From contig CM017573.1 of NCBI GenBank assembly GCA_007844125.1, positions 11,545,940 to 11,609,939 on the forward strand: DNA of 64,000 nucleotides. The letters are read 5' to 3'. Positions within the stretch are counted from its first letter, which is position 1, and the number at the start of each line of letters is the position of its first letter. The notes under the pieces were generated by a model. That model saw only the letters and a program-made list of their open reading frames with translations. It ran no database searches and was not told the origin of the DNA. A program made the position numbers and the translations under genes. Source of the stretch: Sinonovacula constricta. Taxonomy: Eukaryota > Mollusca > Bivalvia > Cardiida > Solecurtidae. Positions 35,174 through 48,348 of the stretch are shown here, one piece after another.

Positions 35174-36604
35174 CGGTGGTGGCGTAGCGAAACGTATCGT
35201 ATGGTAACAGAATGGGAATTGTATTGTGCCGTCACAAAACCCTTATTTGATACATTTATATTAATTATGTGACAGTGTTTTAAAATATTACCATGCTCAT
35301 ACACTAGTTCATCGTACATCTAGGTACCATAAAACAGTCTATGCAAATACAAAAATTTTATTATTGTAAACCCAAACTAAACTATATATTACATTTCCGG
35401 TACATCCATAGTGTTGGTGAGAATATTTTTACACGCAAATTAAACTTGCACACCTGTTCGTACGTATTACTTGAGTCCGTAGAATGGATATCAATGTACG
35501 TTTAGGAATAGAATCATGGGAACTAGGGAAATGGTTCTGGTTATTTACCTACGCTTTTTCATTGAAACGAAAGAGAGGTTCACATAACTGGAATAAACAT
35601 ACAGCTGGAAACTAGATATACACAACCTTGCTCTAGATAAGGTTATGTAAAATCTGGTTATTTAAAAGAGGTTTATCTTGAATATGTCATTCGATTGATA
35701 CGCCAATGTGCAATGTATGTTGTTAATAAAAACACGAGACCACGTAGAACTTCATATTCCGACGAGTTAGTTAATTGTAAAGCTCGCTTACCTGTGTCAT
35801 TGCTGGGAACAATCAATCCTGGTCTAGTCTGTTCTCCCAATTATAGTAAACGCGTATTTTGTGTACAAATATATGCTAATTTAAATAAACTTAAAACACG
35901 TAAATGCTCAACGGAAATTAAACGAAAAGTACGTTCACACAAGTAGAAAACACACTAATATTAAGCCCCATATTTTCTGAGAGTGATGTGATCAAACGTT
36001 TAAGGTGTGCATGTGTTTGCCAAAAACAGTGTCTGAGGTATATATAGATGTTATTTAATTTCCTGATTAGGTGGACATGTATCTCTTCTGTCGGTTTATG
36101 TTTTTGGGGTCGAGCGAACATTTGACATCTGCCCGAAACTTCACTACAAATTCTCGCCCTGCTAATCAAGTATACGTGTCTTAATTCCAATTACTAGTTG
36201 GCACTTTTAAAACACCACTTCTCTTCAAGTAAGTAGGATTGTCACCCGTTCGTTATGTTAACTGGTTTTGTCCCTACGTATCACGCGTAGACCGTCTGTG
36301 TCAATTGTTCTGTTTGTTTAAATAGATTTCTTCTTAAAACGAAATTGTCCTTAGTAGGTATTTGTAGGATAATGAAGTCACTAACGTAATCTCCATATAT
36401 CACATAAATATTTCACTAGCGCACATGAGCATGTACATTGACGACGGGATACGTACTGAAAATAATATTCCTGTGTAAACTATGGACAATTATATAATAT
36501 TTAATCATTCCAAAGTCAAGCAAGCCACTCGATCTGCATATATGGAATTTGCCGTATCAACAGTCTCTATGGTTGTTAAGAAAACATAAATTTAGCACAA
36601 ATAA
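35174..36604. other. No gene seen
   Basis: AT-rich spacer. Frames at 35695-35946 (+) and 35918-36190 (-) lack motifs, and I treat them as chance. Confidence 0.4.
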
Positions 36605-37235
36605 TAAATTTGAATTTGACCTTTTAAATGTCTTCGAAACCGTACAGTCTATCATGGGAAATGCTCTAAGAAACATACAGTTGTAATATAACTATACACA
36701 ACTGAGCACAGTACATTTATCAAACTAGTGTGGATACCACGCCATGCAGGAATACCAGGCAATGAAATAGCAGATAAACTGGCATCATCTACATATTATA
36801 CCCCATTGAAAATTACACAAAGCCTCAGAAAGACCTACAAATTCATCACATCACATTTCAAAACGAAGGCAGTAAATAAATCTACGCATAACATCAAATA
36901 TTGTGGTAGGAACTTTATGGTCAAATTGTGCAGACCCCATACAGTTAAACATAGTTTTCTACAGGCAATTTAGACTAGGCGCAAGCTACATTGGTAAATA
37001 ATGAGTGTTCAACCCTAGGAACTGCCCCCACTGTGACATAGAGGAATCCGTAAACTCCTTGCTGTTTTGGTGCAGGCAGCACACAATATCATGAGATAAG
37101 CTTCAACGAGCTCTATTATTCACAGGCGACTCGCTTCGGTGAGTAACATGTCGTTGCTCTTTTTTACAAGCGGAAACAATCACACGTCATAAAATTGCAA
37201 CATATAAGTACATGGAAATCTTTAAATACAAAGTA
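36605..37235 (+). pseudogene. LINE ORF2 3' fragment (RNase H and tail)
   Basis: 'TVQSIMGNAL' (about 36640) is followed by 'VWIPRHAGIPGNEIADKLAS' (36727-36786), the end of an RNase H domain. Then come 'FRLGASYIGK' and a Cys/His motif 'CPHCDIEESVNSLLFWC' near 37020-37075. These parts and their order mark the 3' part of an I-group LINE ORF2, in broken frames. It resembles the fragment at 44450-45600 more than the full LINE at 4731. The 5' part is absent, as in 5'-truncated insertions. Confidence 0.75.
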
Positions 37236-39514
37236 TGTACTTAAATATATATTATATAGTAAACTAATTGAATAACTAACACAAGCTTAACGTTTTACTC
37301 ACTTTTCTCATACTTGTGTTCCACTTTAAAAAAATCGCGTAAGCAGGACGTCTTTAAAATATTCATATGGCACATCGGAACTGGCTTGTTTCAGGTTTAG
37401 TGGGAAATACAATTGAAAAAAATACTTTAAAGCGATACTACCGAGTAAATCTTAGAACTTGATTTAAATATAGTTAAAGATATGGAAAAAAAATATAATC
37501 CGAATCCCTGGCGTCTCTTCTTCGAAATTAGCTAATAAAACACTAAAATTATAACTTTTGGCGATGAATACATTTTCTCCAATCATCACCAGAGCCATAA
37601 GAACAATTGTGAACCTTGAAAATACCATGTAGCATATGATTGATGAGCTGATCTTCATGCATTTGTGAAGCCGTAAAACAACCACTATAAGCCTGTTGGC
37701 CATTTATTACCCATTCTTACACTCAGAAATAGTAAATTCAGCTATATCAAATTACATGTAGAACTAAGGACATGACTGATTAACGAAGGACCTTTGGTGA
37801 GCCGTATAATAAAGTACCTATAAAACTGCCGGCCATTTATCTATATATTAAAACAACCAAAGTTAGGACCACATTAAAAATAATAGAGCCTGTGGTCCAC
37901 GATACTTAAGTTTGGAATTCCCCCATTCCTAGTTGTATGCACAGGGCTTTTCCAAGATAGAGGGTTGTTTTAATAGACGATTGCTGTTTGTTGTTATAGT
38001 TTGTTTTTATATGTTTTACATTAGCAAACGTCAAGCTGAAGTTAGAACTAAAGAACAGGAAATATATTACTATCCTTATGATTAAAATGATTAAATTACA
38101 ATTTATTAACCATGTTAATGTTTACGCCACGTACAACAATGCAAGCAAATCTATATATGGTTGCACATCCTGTCGTATTTAATCGCGACCCTGCCATGCT
38201 GCCCAGTTAGAACTTAACAATTTGTAATCAAAGTGCCGCACCCATAAGGTAAACACTAACAGCACATACGTGCTAATAATGCAACACAAAAACTTAGCAA
38301 GTTTTGTCTTTAAAGAAGGTGAATGCAAATGTTTGTGAATTTCACTGCCTAATATTACAAAATAACAAAATTCACCTGATTGTTTTAAAACAGTAGGTGT
38401 TAATCATTGAATTATTTTAAAAGTGTTATGACTTCGGCCGACCTCTTTCCCTTGAAAAAACGAAAGGTGGTTTTGAAGGGTTCGGCCTATGGTAAAGTGG
38501 TTTACACCTTATTGCTCCACCATTTTTGTTTTTATTCAATGCAGTTGCGTGGTAGGATTACGTTAAAGTCGTATTCGTATGGCATTTTTATGTTGAAAAT
38601 GAATGCACAATGTTGTAAAAGCAAGTTTTGAGTTGGAAATTCAATTGGATTCCCGTTTTTAATATGGTTAATGCATTTTAGTTACTTGTCAAAACCTGAT
38701 TTGGATAATTCTGATATGTACTCTGGCACAACTAGCAAAATGATTTCAATGTACATGAAGTATATTAAATAAATTCAATATAGTTAACTTCCTCCAGAGG
38801 GGCGAACATAAATTTCCTCATGATCACAGCTTTTTCCTCAAGCTCGAATAGAAAGACACTGTATGTAATAATGATACACCTGCGTTTATAAGACGGAATT
38901 TAATTAGTTCAAGTCTGCCTGTTGCATGTTATTCATACCTGAATACTACGTAATCAAATGAGTCTGCCCTGTTACAATGTTGGCAGTTTCTCGGTCTAGC
39001 TGTTTATTATTTTCTTAGGTACCTAGCTCATATTCTTAACCGCGTTTATATCTTATCATATCAAGCGTTGTTATGGTATATTTTGACCTTGACGTTTAAG
39101 ATCATTAGTCAGAAAATTGTCCGTTCATGTACACACGTCACTAAATAAATAATCCACGTGAACATGTCGTAAACTAGTTAAACGTAACACAACAATCCAC
39201 AAAACATTTGCTTAAACAGTTTTGGGGGACTATTTTGGAATTTAAATATTCCATATTGACTACTGCTAAGTTGTTCTTTACTGTTCGATGCATTGATACG
39301 TTTACATTTACCTGCTTCTCTGATTTACTTGGAAATACATGACTGTTGTTTGAACAATAGCTTGTTAGGACGCAAAATAATTGAAAGCTCCTAGTTGTAC
39401 CACTGCTATATAACTTGTCCATATACGGTATGTTCCTTTTATGGACACTTCATGTATCTTGATTTAAGAAGTCGGATTTTCAACACAAATAGTCTACACA
39501 TATATATACATGTA
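37236..39514. other. Spacer with one inverted repeat, no gene seen
   Basis: Apart from repeat E at 37381-37470 and a related stretch near 38560-38660, I see nothing supportable. Confidence 0.35.
37381..37470 (-). repeat. Repeat E, inverted copy
   Basis: The reverse complement matches 46371-46465 over about 90 bp, with the exact core CGGTAGTATCGCTTTAAAGTA followed closely by 'TCAATTGTATTTCCC'. Weaker similarity extends outward on both sides. Possibly a small non-autonomous transposon. Confidence 0.65.
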
Positions 39515-40960
39515 ACAGGTTACAATTTCAGTAGGGATGCTTACGGTTACTAAAATTATAACCGGTTAACTTTCATAGTAATTGTTCACAGTGTAACACG
39601 TATTTGTATATCTGTTTTAATATAATTAATGTGTTTAGAACTCCTACATGCGTTTTAATGCATTATTAGCATAACTAGGTATACTTTGTGTATATGTTTT
39701 GTTTCTGTTAACTTAAATAAATAACCAAAGTGTGAACGATTAAAAATATTCTACTGATAAATAATTGCTTATCAAATGGATGAATGATTAAAGAGACCAA
39801 CTTATTTCCCGCACGTGTCATTGAATCTTCAACGTCCAGAATGTCCAGCACACGTCTAATTATCTGCCACCTGATAGATTGTGTTTCATCAAGTACGATT
39901 CCAATTAATCAAAAGTCAACAGTTTTTAAATGTCAACAACATTACAATCAACTAGGACAGAGGTAATATTGTTTGGGCCTAAGTGTCATGAATCGAACGT
40001 CTCACGCGATGTCAATTGAAGCGAAACTCCACAGGAGTAGATGTTATACAGCTAGAAGTAGATGTGTACATGGGCTGTGAATTATGCCATCTGAAACTAA
40101 GCTACTTGTGCGAAGCATTTTAGTCAAATGAGATATACCATGGACATTGACTGGTTAGCCTAACCGGAAGAGTGTAACCGGTTAATAGTTTCATCATCAT
40201 TAATTTATTATTAATGTTTTAATTACTTTTGATTAATGAAGATAATATAAACAATACAGGTATTACATTAATAACATTGAAGAAATGCTCGATTGTAAGA
40301 ATGTATAAATAAAACCCTCGATACTTACGTTTAGTCATTTTGCGATCAAAGCCAGAACATATTTATAGTTGTACTTGATCTTCTATCGGATGCTCTCTCC
40401 GTCAAAGTGTTTTCTTGTACAAACAACTAAAACTTTATGTTATTACGACGTTTTGGTAATAAGGCTTCTTTTTTTGTCCAAATATGTCGGTAACAACGAT
40501 GGTTTGGTTTTGGAGCGAAGTTTTGTAAATTATCAGTTACGGAATTAAGAATTTACAGAATATGTTGTTTCCTTTTATCTAAAGACATGTCCTGTGTATT
40601 TAACAGTGACTGTGAAAGGAAATGCAATTATGAAAATTTATTTTAAAATGATATCCGACATTTATTTTTTTTCTCAATCTACAAATAAATTATTGCGGCC
40701 CCGAAAAAAATATTTCGAGAGTTAATGCTGAATAATTCAGATTGATGTCCCCCATCTATGTGAAGCAAATAACCCCACTCTTGATTACATAAGCGTACTA
40801 CCTATCTGAGCCAAGCGGCAAAATAAGCTATGTTTACTCAGAAAACGTGCTTATTTATAGATTTGGTAACAATGAACATTTAGATCGATGTGTTACACGA
40901 TTTGTATTCACTAACAATAAATGTAGTGTTTAGAATGGCTTCTTTTCTTAGACTTACGTT

Positions 40961-40996
<36 letters not shown>

Positions 40997-41477
40997 TGTG
41001 TGTGTGTGTTTTTTGCAGATAATTAGCCCCCAATTTCCCCAAACAAAGTTAAGATCTCGTAACATGTAATTGATATACGAAAATAGGCAAATTACTGGAT
41101 AAAACCTGTATCGGCTACATGAAGGTAATGACGGTCGAAAGAAGTATAAGAAGGAAGTAATTTGCCGTTTAAATTACATCAAAGTCTAGTCTGTGGGCAG
41201 GGTGTTTGGGCGTTATTCTCTTCTTTGTTATGTGGAAAACATTGTAATTAAGTCAAAATACGATTAGTTTCAAATTGCTGGTTACATTTTTGAGTGCAGA
41301 CAGTAAAATCGTAGTCTATGTTCTAACTCATCCACCCTATTGTTAAAATACTAACTTAATAACGTGATTATATAAGAATAAGACAAAAAAACAACAAACA
41401 TCCTATGTTAAGTATATGCACACAAAGGCAAGATGTAGTAACATCGGCCACCACATGCATGCTGGTGTTTTTGTGTT
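39515..41477 (+). repeat. Duplicon C (first copy)
   Basis: Collinear with 59170-60690. Landmarks are 'TTATCTGCCACCTG', 'GAATGTCCAGCACAC', 'GCGAAACTC(C/A)ACAG', 'AAAGTCTAGTCTGTG' against 'AAGGTCTAGTCTGTG', and 'TTAATAACG(T/C)GATTATATAAG'. Like B, it carries 'AACCGGTTAAC'-type palindromes near its edge (39560-39575, 40150-40180). No conserved frame is seen. Confidence 0.85.
40959..40995. repeat. (GTT)n microsatellite
   Basis: About 12 GTT triplets followed by a short GT run. Duplicon C' has only a T-rich remnant here, so the expansion followed the duplication. Confidence 0.9.
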
Positions 41478-41499
41478 AGTGCTCGTCATTCAGGCTCAA

Positions 41500-41625
41500 G
41501 CATATATAAGGGTAGTTCCACGACTGTTTAGACTTTTGTCAAGATAATTTGACTGGGTATTGTGTCTTACAGGTGTTCACGGCATGCTATACACAGTGAA
41601 GGCAGCACTATATCAGAACTTTCGA
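41500..41625 (+). mobile_element. SINE family 3, 3' fragment
   Basis: The same body and tail as the copies at 637-1110, including 'AGGTGTTCACGGCATGCTAT' and 'ACACAGTGAAGGCAGCACT'. The tRNA-like head is missing, so it is 5'-truncated. Confidence 0.7.
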
Positions 41626-41639
41626 TATCTAAACACAAC

Positions 41640-42261
41640 AATCGATTAAAATTTCAAAAAAAAATATGCAGATACTATCATGTTATCTACCATACTTAAG
41701 CAATCGTCAGCACAGCGAGTAAAGTTAAAATAATGATCAACTTAGAATGTACCATTAAAAATTTGGATGTCAAAGATAAAGCACATGTTTACCAAAGTTA
41801 TTAGCTCTGTCAATTTCATTGTTTCTGCGAGTCGTATTAAAGTTTACTGCTGACATAATTTACAACCCCAAACATATAATGCAGATAATAAACAGGTATT
41901 CAATCAAATATATTTCTAGTAGTTGCATTCATATTCCCATCTAAATACAATGTAACATTTGAATATTCAGAGACAATTAGCTAAATATGTCAATATATGA
42001 AATATATGATTAATATAAGTATTGAAAACATCAAATGCTGTGTACTGGTATGAAGATGCAAATTTCCAATGGATGATTGTTAAGCATGCACTTTTTAGCA
42101 TAATTTGAAATTAAAACAAAAATCCCGTCACTTCAATGTAAACTTATAGATTTGCAACTGTGTTCAATTTTAATTTTAATTTTGTCATACAATATGCCCG
42201 TGTTACGACTGTTTTCTTTTTCTTCGTTTTACAGACAAAAATAAGTATAGCAGTTCTTGTA
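41640..42261. other. No gene seen
   Basis: AT-rich spacer directly before the 17-bp minisatellite. Confidence 0.4.
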
Positions 42262-43278
42262 AGTACCGCGTCATTGCTGGTACCGTGTCATTGCTAGTAC
42301 TGTGTCATTGCTGGTATTGCGGCATTGCTGGTATCGCGCCATTGCTAGTATCACGTCATTGCTGGTATCGCCCCATTGCTGGATCCGCATCAGTGCTGGG
42401 CTCACGTCATTGATGGTATCGCATCATTGCTAGTATTGCGTCCTTGTTTGTATCGCATCATTGCTGGTATCGCTCCATTGCTGGGACTACGTCATCGCTG
42501 GTATATCCTCATCGCTCATGTCTTGTCATTGCTAGTATCGCACCATTGCTGGGACCACGGCATTGCTAATATCGCATCATTGCTTGTAGCAAATCATTAC
42601 AGTTATCATGTTAATTCTAGTAGCGCCTCATAGCTTGTATCGTAGCATTGCTGGGACTGCATCATTGCTGAAATCGTCATTGCTGGAATCGGGTCATTGC
42701 ATGTATCGCATCATTGCAAATGTCGTGTCATTGCTAGTATAATGCCATTGCTGGTATCGCATCATTGCTAGTATCGCGTCATTGCTTGCACTTCATCATT
42801 GCTGGCACCGCATCATTGCTGGCACCGCACCATTGCTGGTATCAAATCATCGCTCATACAGCGTCATTACTAGTATCGCGACATTGCTGGGACCACGTCA
42901 TTGCTAGAATGGCATCATTGCTGGTATCTCATTATTGCTGGTATCGCATCATTGCTAGTATCGCGTCATTGCTGACATCGTGTCATTGCTGACATCGTGT
43001 CATTGCTTGTATCACGTCATCGCTCATTCCGCGTCATAAGTCTTATCGCATAATTACTAGTTTCGCGACATTGCTGGTATCGTGTCATCGCTGGTATTGC
43101 GTCATTGCTAGAACCGCATCAATGCAAGTATTGCATCATTGCTTGTATCGAGTCATAGGCGTCATCAGGTCATTTTTAGTCTCGAATCATTTCTAGTATC
43201 GTGATACTGTTGTGACCGCGTCAGCTCTCGGACCGCGTCATTGCTTGTAATGCGTCATTACTAGTATCTCGTCATTGA
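42262..43278 (+). repeat. 17-bp minisatellite, about 60 units
   Basis: The unit is close to GTATCGCGTCATTGCTG. It repeats for about 1 kb with point changes and few indels. Because 17 is not a multiple of 3, each unit shifts the frame, and three units give a 17-residue pseudo-repeat. The open frames at 42376-42633 and 42765-42992 come from this and are not genes. Confidence 0.95.
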
Positions 43279-43447
43279 GGAAATTGTAAAGTAAACGTAT
43301 GCTTAATCAGCAAAATATATGACACAAAGAAATTAAGGAGGTATTGTAATTCAATAATAATAAAACATAATTATGCTACATTACCAGCTATCGAATCTAA
43401 TCTGTTCTTCGTCAAGTCGTACAGTTCTGGAACTGTAACAGTTGTCA

Positions 43448-43620
43448 CACAATACGATTTACGTACGGCACGATTACGTTCGATGTACGATACCATGAGC
43501 GTATTTTACACGATAACCATACACATTACGGTTCGATACCATACACGATATGCATTACGATAGAAAATCTACACGTTACGATGCGAAAAGGTGTACGTCT
43601 CGATACAACATACTGTACGG
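43448..43620. repeat. Cluster of TACGAT-like motifs
   Basis: ACGAT/ACGTT/TTCGAT motifs occur roughly every 8-15 bp ('CACGATTACGTTCGATGTAC', 'ACACGATATGCATTACGATA'), giving local CpG richness in AT-rich DNA. It looks like a badly worn short tandem repeat, and differs from the nearby minisatellite. Confidence 0.6.
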
Positions 43621-43799
43621 TTTCCGTTTACGTCCCGTTACACGAAATACCATGGCAAATGGGGCACATTGTTTAAGTAACAGTTCAACTCAGCCTCCTT
43701 ATACTTTACCAACTCGGTTCAGTCAAAATCGTTCTGCCTCAATCGGCCTACTTCCAGTGCATGTAGCCAGTAATGAGTTCACACCTTTCAAATGAGACA

Positions 43800-44449
43800 A
43801 TACAACTATTTACGTCTAAATGGTAAAATGTCTAGGCAAATGGTAAATAAGTGAAGCCGATATGATAACTTGCTTAAACATTGAACAAGTGTGTACACAT
43901 GTACCATGCTAAGATAAATTAATTTTAATCTGTAATTTACTAGCATTCTCACACCACTCTTCTATGCACGTATATTCCAATGTTCTAACCTTATTCCCCG
44001 CATCCGAATTTGCGTTTTACTGAAGTGAAATTTCATAGCAAGACGATGTATGCGGGATCTTCATATGACATTATTTTTAGACAGGATGCGGGTGTTGTGC
44101 ACTACACCTAATTGACCACATACGTTAACACTGCCCCTCTAATTTGAATAAAAACGTGGTGTCATAAAAGTGGCAATCTGTGTGGGGGCTTATAGAAGCT
44201 CACGTGATTTGTAGGTACATGTACCGAAAAACCTACATAAATGGGCTAGCTGCTAGAAAATAAATAACATCAGTAACATACCATTGACTCATATTCAACC
44301 ATATTTAAGCACAATTTAAATAAAAAAAAATCGTTAATGTACAGTAGCATATTGGTCGATCGGAAGAAAATACAAACTACATAGATTTCAAAACAGAGAT
44401 GTTTAAATATTATTAGAGGAACACCATTACTCACGCACAGAACTAATAC
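43800..44449. other. No gene seen
   Basis: Nothing supportable; it ends at the LINE fragment. Confidence 0.35.
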
Positions 44450-45600
44450 ATGCAATATACAGCATACCAAATAGAAAAAGGCAGCTTACACTATTGGACC
44501 CGCTTAATTAGACAAAGAAACCCATAAAGCACAACTAAAGATGTCTTTAACACGGTAGGAGAGTAGCCAAGCTAACTGACAGAACCATACACACAAATAA
44601 TCGTTATATTGTCTTGGGACAAACATGGACTAAGAGACGACAAATTAACATCTCCACTTAATCCGCTCCATGTAGGGATCAAATCCATTAACATTAAACA
44701 CATTTAGAAGTCATAATCGACGTAATCAATATGATTATTTTCTTAGTTAAACTCAATTCAACTCAAATACTGAGTACTGAGATATCGCTACTCACGTCCA
44801 CATCTACACCGACAGTAGCAAGGAAACAAACAAAAATGCTATAGGAGCAGGATTATTATGATTGAAAATCAACAGAATAAATAAACAATGCCAAGATAAA
44901 ACTAGACACAAGGCATTCTATATTTAGATTATAACTGTCAATTATAACCAATAAAATGTGTTCATACACAACAAAATTGCCGATCAACAATAAATATTTA
45001 CCCTACGCTCTCGTAGTTATTTACAAGCATTTCAGACAATTAACGGAAATAATAGAAAAGAACTACTCAAAGAAATATATAGGTTAAAATACAAATGTTA
45101 AGCAAAATCTCTAATATGAATATGGAGATTGCAACTCCAAGGTCAAAATTCACCATCATAATATAGCCTATGATTGAATATTTACTAGACTCAGACTCGG
45201 ATCCAGCTACCTCGGTGAATAAAATACCACCACCCTCCACTTCCCCCCCCCCACCCGACAAAGCAGATGTAATAAAACGCGCTCTTAAATTATTTAGAAG
45301 AAATATATTTCATTAAATATTTAATTAATAATATAGGAAAACACCTACATAAACTGAATTAATACAGTGTCAAACCGATATCATATCCAAATCAGTTAAC
45401 AACTAAAGTTTCCAAACCTACAAGACTCTTGATCGGGTGAAATCTCTTTACAATCCAAACATTCCTAGGAAACATATTCTCTGATTGGCTGAACCCCAAT
45501 TTCGCGGAAGATTATGACTGCTCTTTGTTTAAAGGCATTATACCTCTAGTAAATTATTTCTTAAAATGTTCACCATTGAAATGTTTTCAGTCCTGATTTG
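44450..45600 (+). pseudogene. LINE ORF2 3' fragment (RT end, RNase H, tail)
   Basis: In broken plus-strand frames: 'IEKGSLHYWTRLI' (about 44475, connection region after RT), then 'VHIYTDSSKETNKNAIGAG' (about 44797-44853, RNase H with its first Asp). Next are 'SRSYLQAFQTINGNNRKELL' (about 45010-45070), 'RLRLGSSYLGE' (about 45190-45222) and a C-terminal piece 'WLNPNFAEDYDCSLFKGIIP' (about 45485-45545). The order is that of an I-group LINE. It lacks endonuclease and most of RT. Stops and frameshifts are frequent. Confidence 0.7.
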
Positions 45601-47234
45601 AGCTGGCACATTCTAAAATAAAAGTGGACATGACATAGGATGATTATGAAGAAAAACACATTAAGGGTAACCACCTGAATAACTAATCACCGTACAAAAT
45701 TAAGGCAAATAGATGGAGGGTAGCTGAATAAACCTATAAATAAGAACAGATGTAATTCCTGCTAAATATAGACATCGACGTCAGAGCAGATGACGTGGAT
45801 GAGCTGAAATATGAGTGGTCACGTGGCTTTTCTAGTTTAAAAGTAGCTTACTGTGCAGCGTGGTTCAGATAGGAAATATATTTTTAAATGGCGATTGTGG
45901 GGTTATGGTTTACTTTATACGCAGGTCTGTGACATCAATAAACATTTTTTTATGAGATCTGTGCAGGTAAATATAATTCAACTGAACATATTTTTGTCCA
46001 AACTGTCGGATACCATCTTTGAACGGGTATATTAACTAGGTACTCACTAAGGGCCCAATTTAGACCATACTTCAGGCAAATAACCTTTAAGCCATGCTTG
46101 GGTAACATGACGGGGTCACAAGAAAATCCGAAAGGATGTGCTGACCCTCATTCCAATTAGTTCCAACCTACCGACAGACTTATAGTTGTGGCTGTTAATG
46201 GCGCTTCAAAGGAGTTCTGTTCATCAGCCTAATGCTATTTTACTCATTAAGTTCTTGTCATGGCCGGATGATGACTTTAGGAAATTTTCTCGGCGCCAAA
46301 AGTTGCGATTTTAGTATATTTATTTGCTTATTTTTAAGAAAGTATGTATATTTTTTTCCATATTTTTACGTTTAACTACATTTAAATTAGGAACTAAGAC
46401 TTACACGGTAGTATCGCTTTAAAGTACTTGTCAATTGTATTTCCCGCAAAATTTGAATTCAAGTTCGGACGCGCCATAGAATTATTTTAAAGTCGTATTA
46501 GTTACGAGGATGATTTAAAGTGAAAAAAGTATGGGAAAAGTGTGTAAGTAGTTAAGCTTGGGTTGGAAATCCCGTTTGTTTAGTATATAGTATATTATAT
46601 ATATTTTAGTATAGCATTAAATGTTTGTAATGTATTTAATATCTTCTAGGTATTTAAGTGTTGTATTTTTATTAAATCTGCCTTTTTCTGCTGGTACAAA
46701 AAGCAAAGACATTGTTTTTACCGAAACGAGTCATGTGTGAATACTAGAGATCTTTGTAGATAACCGCTTGCTATTGTGTGCCTCCATAACCAAAACAGAA
46801 TGGGGTTAAAGGATCTCTCTTTGACAAAGTAAGGACAGTTGGTGAACTTGCATTCTTTACCAAGATAGCTTGTTCCTAGTTTTAATTGCGTCTAAAAATC
46901 TATCCTAAACTAGCCATATTGTGGCAGTAAGTATTGACCCTAAAGTCCCACCATCATATCTGAATTTATGCGTTAATTTGCATTCAGAAAAAAAATATTG
47001 ACTTCTTTTTGTAATGCACTCTGATGAAAGTATAGCACACTTTCTCCATGGCTTGGTATCCACCCTATTTTACAAAGGTATTTTTTGATCAAATCACTGG
47101 CAGAAGAATTGTGGCTTTATATTAGTTTATTTGCTTCACTTGTGAATGTACTTTTATTAAATTTTCGTCGAGCACTTAATTGCTTTCAAGTTAATTTAAA
47201 TTCGCACAATGTGTACAAAATTTAACAGTTAAAA
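45601..47234. other. Spacer with repeat E copy, no gene seen
   Basis: Apart from repeat E at 46371-46465, I see no supportable feature. Short frames at 45853-46035 look random. Confidence 0.35.
46371..46465 (+). repeat. Repeat E, direct copy
   Basis: Inverted partner of 37381-37470. Similarity to 38560-38660 continues just downstream ('TAAAGTCGTATT', then 'GTTGGAAAT' and 'TCCCGTTT'). Confidence 0.65.
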
Positions 47235-47850
47235 CTTCAACACAATATAATATTTGAATTCACTTTCCATATCTTATGGCTGGCCGAATCGTGAATTTAA
47301 ATGTTATCAAAACAATGAATTACAATGTGTTTTACTAAGATTTAATCACTTGATTAAATCTTTAAAAAAACAACACTTAAGGGAACATTTATCGAGTTTT
47401 TACACATATCTATTTATATCAAATGTTATACGGGAAATGAAACATGTGCTGCTGTTGTACGTATAACTATGAAGGCTTTATATTAAGTACACCTTATGAG
47501 AAACAACTTTCATAAATCAGTTGACCTTTTTTCCGTTAAAAAGCCGTGCGCTACGTAATCATTGTCTACATATTTAAATACACCATTTCAGTTAAATATT
47601 CTGAACGTTTCGACAATGTCATAAATATATGTTTAGAAACAGATCCTGCCGGGGGTCAAATGATATGCTGAAACAATCTACAACCGTCTCTGATGGCTAC
47701 CAAATATGGCGGTCAGAGATGGTTGTAGTCAAGTGCTATTTTTGATCTAGTTAGAGCTGTTGCTCCTTTCGTTTAAAATAAATGAAGAAGACGTACTTAT
47801 GAATATTAAGTCAACTAAAGTAATACAATTTAATTCACAATAAAGGAAAT

Positions 47851-48348
47851 TCACTCTAAAGTGCAGCGAGGCATATTGCACATGGATTTTAATTGTTGAT
47901 GACATTGAAAATATGAACATTTAATGTGCCATTGAAAACTGCGAAGATAGTTGTGTTTTTGACAAGGTGACTTGCGAAATTTGGAGAAATGTTGGGATTG
48001 GAGGTGGTGTGTTGGTGTCCGTGATTTATTAGCACATTTGTCCAGATCTATGCAGTCAGCTGTATTTGGTTCAACTAAAGATTGAGCTCTATCTAAACAA
48101 TTTGAATGTGTATCATGTAACGACATTTGATCATGAGGGTCTGTCCTCAGAATAGGCAGTTGATTGCTGCTTTCCGAGACAGCCACAGATTCAAGATCAA
48201 TTTCCTTCTCAAAACAGTTGGGATTAAAGCCAAATTTTGCCTTAAAATTCTCGTAGCTCATCTCTACAACACTGCTTAGGATTTCTCGCGATTCTTCATC
48301 ACATTCTTTCAATTCACACCAAACAGCATCAAAACAACAGGGACTCAT
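47851..48348 (-). CDS. 165-codon ORF in an inserted segment, unknown
   Basis: A minus-strand frame opens at 48348 with M-S-P-C-C-F-D-A-V-W-C-E-L-K-E-C-D. It continues with an acidic, amphipathic stretch ('SYENFKAKFGFNPNCFEKEI', about 48255-48200) and a more basic, His/Ser-rich end. The codon mix looks coding. Its last ~14 residues (through 'CNMPRCTLE') are encoded by duplicon A' sequence, not by the insert, so the natural end is missing: the insert is cut off at its 3' end or was fused by insertion. No intron, signal peptide or membrane segment is apparent. I do not recognise the protein. It could be a captured first exon, a gene fragment or a transposon ORF. Confidence 0.5.
   Translation of the reverse strand: MSPCCFDAVWCELKECDEESREILSSVVEMSYENFKAKFGFNPNCFEKEIDLESVAVSESSNQLPILRTDPHDQMSLHDTHSNCLDRAQSLVEPNTADCIDLDKCANKSRTPTHHLQSQHFSKFRKSPCQKHNYLRSFQWHIKCSYFQCHQQLKSMCNMPRCTLE

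Noticed and set aside
40880..41065. Minus-strand poly-Gln frame
   Set aside because: Translation of the GTT microsatellite.
42376..42992. Two open frames with His/Leu/Ile-rich periodic peptides
   Set aside because: They follow from the 17-bp minisatellite; the 17-residue period equals three units.
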